From contig DAOTTL010000185.1 of NCBI GenBank assembly GCA_034438135.1, positions 1 through 6,569 of the forward strand: a stretch of 6,569 bases of DNA, read 5' to 3'. The notes under the pieces are model-generated. The model did no database searches. It worked only from the letters and a program-made list of their open reading frames with translations, and was not told the DNA's origin. Shown here piece after piece: positions 5,198 through 6,569 of the stretch (the first letter of the stretch is position 1; every line of letters begins with the position of its first letter). This DNA comes from Paraktedonobacter sp034438135 (lineage in GTDB: Bacteria; Chloroflexota; Ktedonobacteria; Ktedonobacterales; Ktedonobacteraceae). The translations under genes and the position numbers were made by a program.

Positions 5198-6505
5198 ATG
5201 AATGAATTAAAGTTGGCCGACCTTGGAGAAGGTATGCACGAGGCCGAGATAGTCGAATGGCTGGTTACGGAGGGCGATACTGTTCGCCTGGACCAGCCTG
5301 TGGTTCGTGTAGAGACCGATAAGGCCATTGTAGAGATCCCTTCTCCTGTGGGCGGACGAATTACTGAGGTTCGTTTCCAGCCAGGCCAGACGGTGAAGGT
5401 TGGTGAGGTCATGGTCGTTTACGAGAGTGCTCAGTCAATATCAGGTGATGGCAACGGTACGCACCCGTCTGAACAGCCGCTGAACTCCTCAGCAACGAGT
5501 GAACAGATGGCACCGAAACCATCTGAACAGCCGTTGAACTCCTCAGCAACGAGTGAACAGATGGCACCGAAACCGTCTGCTCCTCCGTCGAGCAACAAGC
5601 GCACACTGGCCGCACCTGCGGTACGCAAACGCGCCTTTGAGCTGAAGATCGAACTCTCCGACGTTACGCCCTCCCTTGCCAATGGACGTATCACTATGGA
5701 TGATCTGGATGCCCATCTCAAACGGGTCCAAAGTGAACCGCCTGAAGAAACGAAGCCTGAACCAGCTCTTGTCGAGAGTCGAGTGCTGGTCCAGAGCGAC
5801 CAGGAGGAGAGACGGGAACCGCTGACGGGACTGCGCAAGCGTATTGCTGAACATATGGAACGCTCGTGGCGCAGCATTCCTCATGCTACAGCCTTTGACG
5901 AGTTCGATGCCCGTGGTCTGGTTGCGCTACGCACTGCCCTCCTGCCAGCAACAGAAAAACGAGCCGTCCGCCTCACCTATATGCCATTGTTGCTCAAGCT
6001 GCTTATTCCGGTTCTCAAAGAATTCCCCATCTTCAATGCCAGCCTGGACGAAGAGAAACACGAGATTGTCTATCATCATACCTACCACCTGGGCGTAGCT
6101 ACGGCCTCATCTAATGGACTGCTTGTACCAGTGCTGCGAGATGCCGATAAGCTCAGTGTGATGGAGATTGCGGCTCGTCTGGAACAGCTCATTGAAGGGG
6201 CCAAGAAACGCACCCTGGCTCTGAACGAGCTGAGTGGAAGCACATTTACATTAAACAATATTGGCAGTTTCGGAGGGAATAGTGGCACACCGATCATCAA
6301 CCATCCAGAGGTGGCTATCCTGGCAGTTGGAAGAATTGTGGAAAAAGCCGTTGTCCAGGATGGAGCAATTGTTATTCAAGCTCGTCTGCCACTGGCCCTC
6401 TCGTTCGATCACCGTTTAATTGATGGTGCACTGAGCGGGGCCTTCCTGGGTCGCCTGAAAGAACTGATCGAAGCACCTCAGCAACTGCTACTGGATCTCA
6501 TTTAA
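5198..6505 (+). CDS. pdhC: Dihydrolipoamide acetyltransferase, E2 core of pyruvate dehydrogenase
   Basis: This 435-residue protein forms the E2 core, moving acetyl groups from E1 to coenzyme A on a swinging lipoyl arm. One lipoyl domain spans residues 1-77, with the lipoylated lysine at Lys42 in ETDKAIVEIPSP. A flexible linker (about 78-132) follows and holds a tandem 18-residue repeat (91-108 and 109-126). The peripheral-subunit-binding domain is at about 134-174, then a second, acidic linker (about 177-206), and the catalytic acyltransferase domain (about 207-435) with DHRLIDG at 404-410, giving catalytic His405 and Asp409. GAGGGAGG at 5185-5192 lies five bases before the ATG. The binding domain lacks the usual GTGxxGRI loop and has VTPSLANGRI instead. 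With a single lipoyl domain the architecture resembles Bacillus E2. A branched-chain E2 is possible in principle, but the neighbouring E1 genes favour pyruvate. Confidence 0.93.
   Translation: MNELKLADLGEGMHEAEIVEWLVTEGDTVRLDQPVVRVETDKAIVEIPSPVGGRITEVRFQPGQTVKVGEVMVVYESAQSISGDGNGTHPSEQPLNSSATSEQMAPKPSEQPLNSSATSEQMAPKPSAPPSSNKRTLAAPAVRKRAFELKIELSDVTPSLANGRITMDDLDAHLKRVQSEPPEETKPEPALVESRVLVQSDQEERREPLTGLRKRIAEHMERSWRSIPHATAFDEFDARGLVALRTALLPATEKRAVRLTYMPLLLKLLIPVLKEFPIFNASLDEEKHEIVYHHTYHLGVATASSNGLLVPVLRDADKLSVMEIAARLEQLIEGAKKRTLALNELSGSTFTLNNIGSFGGNSGTPIINHPEVAILAVGRIVEKAVVQDGAIVIQARLPLALSFDHRLIDGALSGAFLGRLKELIEAPQQLLLDLI
5468..5575 (+). repeat. Tandem 54-bp direct repeat within the pdhC linker
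   Basis: Bases 5468-5521 and 5522-5575 are identical except for two synonymous differences (CTG/TTG for Leu and CCA/CCG for Pro), so both encode the same 18 residues beginning SEQPLNSSAT. The repeat preserves the frame. Near identity at synonymous positions points to a recent duplication or ongoing gene conversion in the flexible linker. Confidence 0.97.
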
Positions 6506-6538
6506 AACGCATCTATTGAGCGCAGAAAGAAGAAGTTT

Positions 6539-6569
6539 ATGGTTGTCGGAGATGTCACAACCGCAGTCG
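6539..6569 (+). CDS. pdhD: Start of dihydrolipoamide dehydrogenase (E3), cut by the window end
   Basis: Only ten codons and one base are visible, reading MVVGDVTTAV. MVVGD is how the E3 (PdhD) of Bacillus pyruvate dehydrogenase begins, just ahead of its FAD-binding GxGxxG segment, and E3 is the gene expected after pdhA-pdhB-pdhC. The ATG is 33 bases after the pdhC stop, preceded by a purine-rich stretch (about 6524-6535) that could serve as a weak ribosome binding site. E3 would reoxidise the dihydrolipoyl groups of E2 and make NADH. The FAD and disulfide motifs lie outside the window, so the call rests on position and five residues. Confidence 0.65.
   Translation, partial: MVVGDVTTAV

Noticed and set aside
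5468..5575. Possible CRISPR-like or mobile repeat
   Set aside because: There are only two directly abutting copies with no spacer, and they lie in frame inside the E2 linker, so it is an internal coding duplication.
3077..6505. Branched-chain 2-oxoacid dehydrogenase instead of pyruvate dehydrogenase, suggested by the adjacent leucine genes
   Set aside because: The E1 alpha loop reads GPHTTADDPTRY and the N-terminal block has AGQEA, both of the pyruvate type; the probable E3 start MVVGD also matches the pyruvate dehydrogenase operon of Bacillus.

Overview
The window reads as a chromosomal stretch of ordinary metabolic genes, all on the + strand. It has purine-rich Shine-Dalgarno sites, base composition near balanced GC/AT by eye, and a pyruvate dehydrogenase set of the Gram-positive (Bacillus-like) type. 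A Chloroflexota organism, perhaps of the Ktedonobacteria group, or another bacterium on the Gram-positive side of the tree would fit. This is an inference from protein style and not a proven assignment. There are no phage, transposon, CRISPR or defence genes, and no rRNA or tRNA was recognised.

Layout. Bases 91-555 encode a small two-helix membrane protein with a glutamine/proline/tyrosine-rich tail and no recognised function. It is followed by a near-perfect 33-bp hairpin (575-643) that probably ends its transcript. Then come leuC (799-2202) and leuD (2225-2842), the two subunits of 3-isopropylmalate dehydratase in leucine biosynthesis, 22 bases apart and surely co-transcribed. A 234-base gap (2843-3076) holds an unusual set of inverted repeats, a possible operator-like palindrome and a candidate promoter. 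The pyruvate dehydrogenase operon follows: pdhA (3077-4147, E1 alpha), pdhB (4167-5144, E1 beta), pdhC (5198-6505, E2). The first ten codons of what is very likely the E3 gene, dihydrolipoamide dehydrogenase (6539 to the window end), complete it.

How they work together. LeuC and LeuD form an iron-sulfur isomerase that converts 2-isopropylmalate to 3-isopropylmalate. The E1-E2-E3 complex oxidises pyruvate to acetyl-CoA. Acetyl-CoA is also a substrate of the enzyme (LeuA) one step ahead of LeuCD, so the two operons are metabolically linked, although the gap suggests separate transcription.

The enzymes themselves are conventional. The points worth a second look are: the structured gap between leuD and pdhA, where two small hairpins carry the same loop sequence on different stems; the long hairpin before leuC; a fresh 54-bp tandem duplication in the E2 linker; a diverged loop in the E2 peripheral-subunit-binding domain; and the low-complexity tail of the first protein. 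No convincing new biological system was found.
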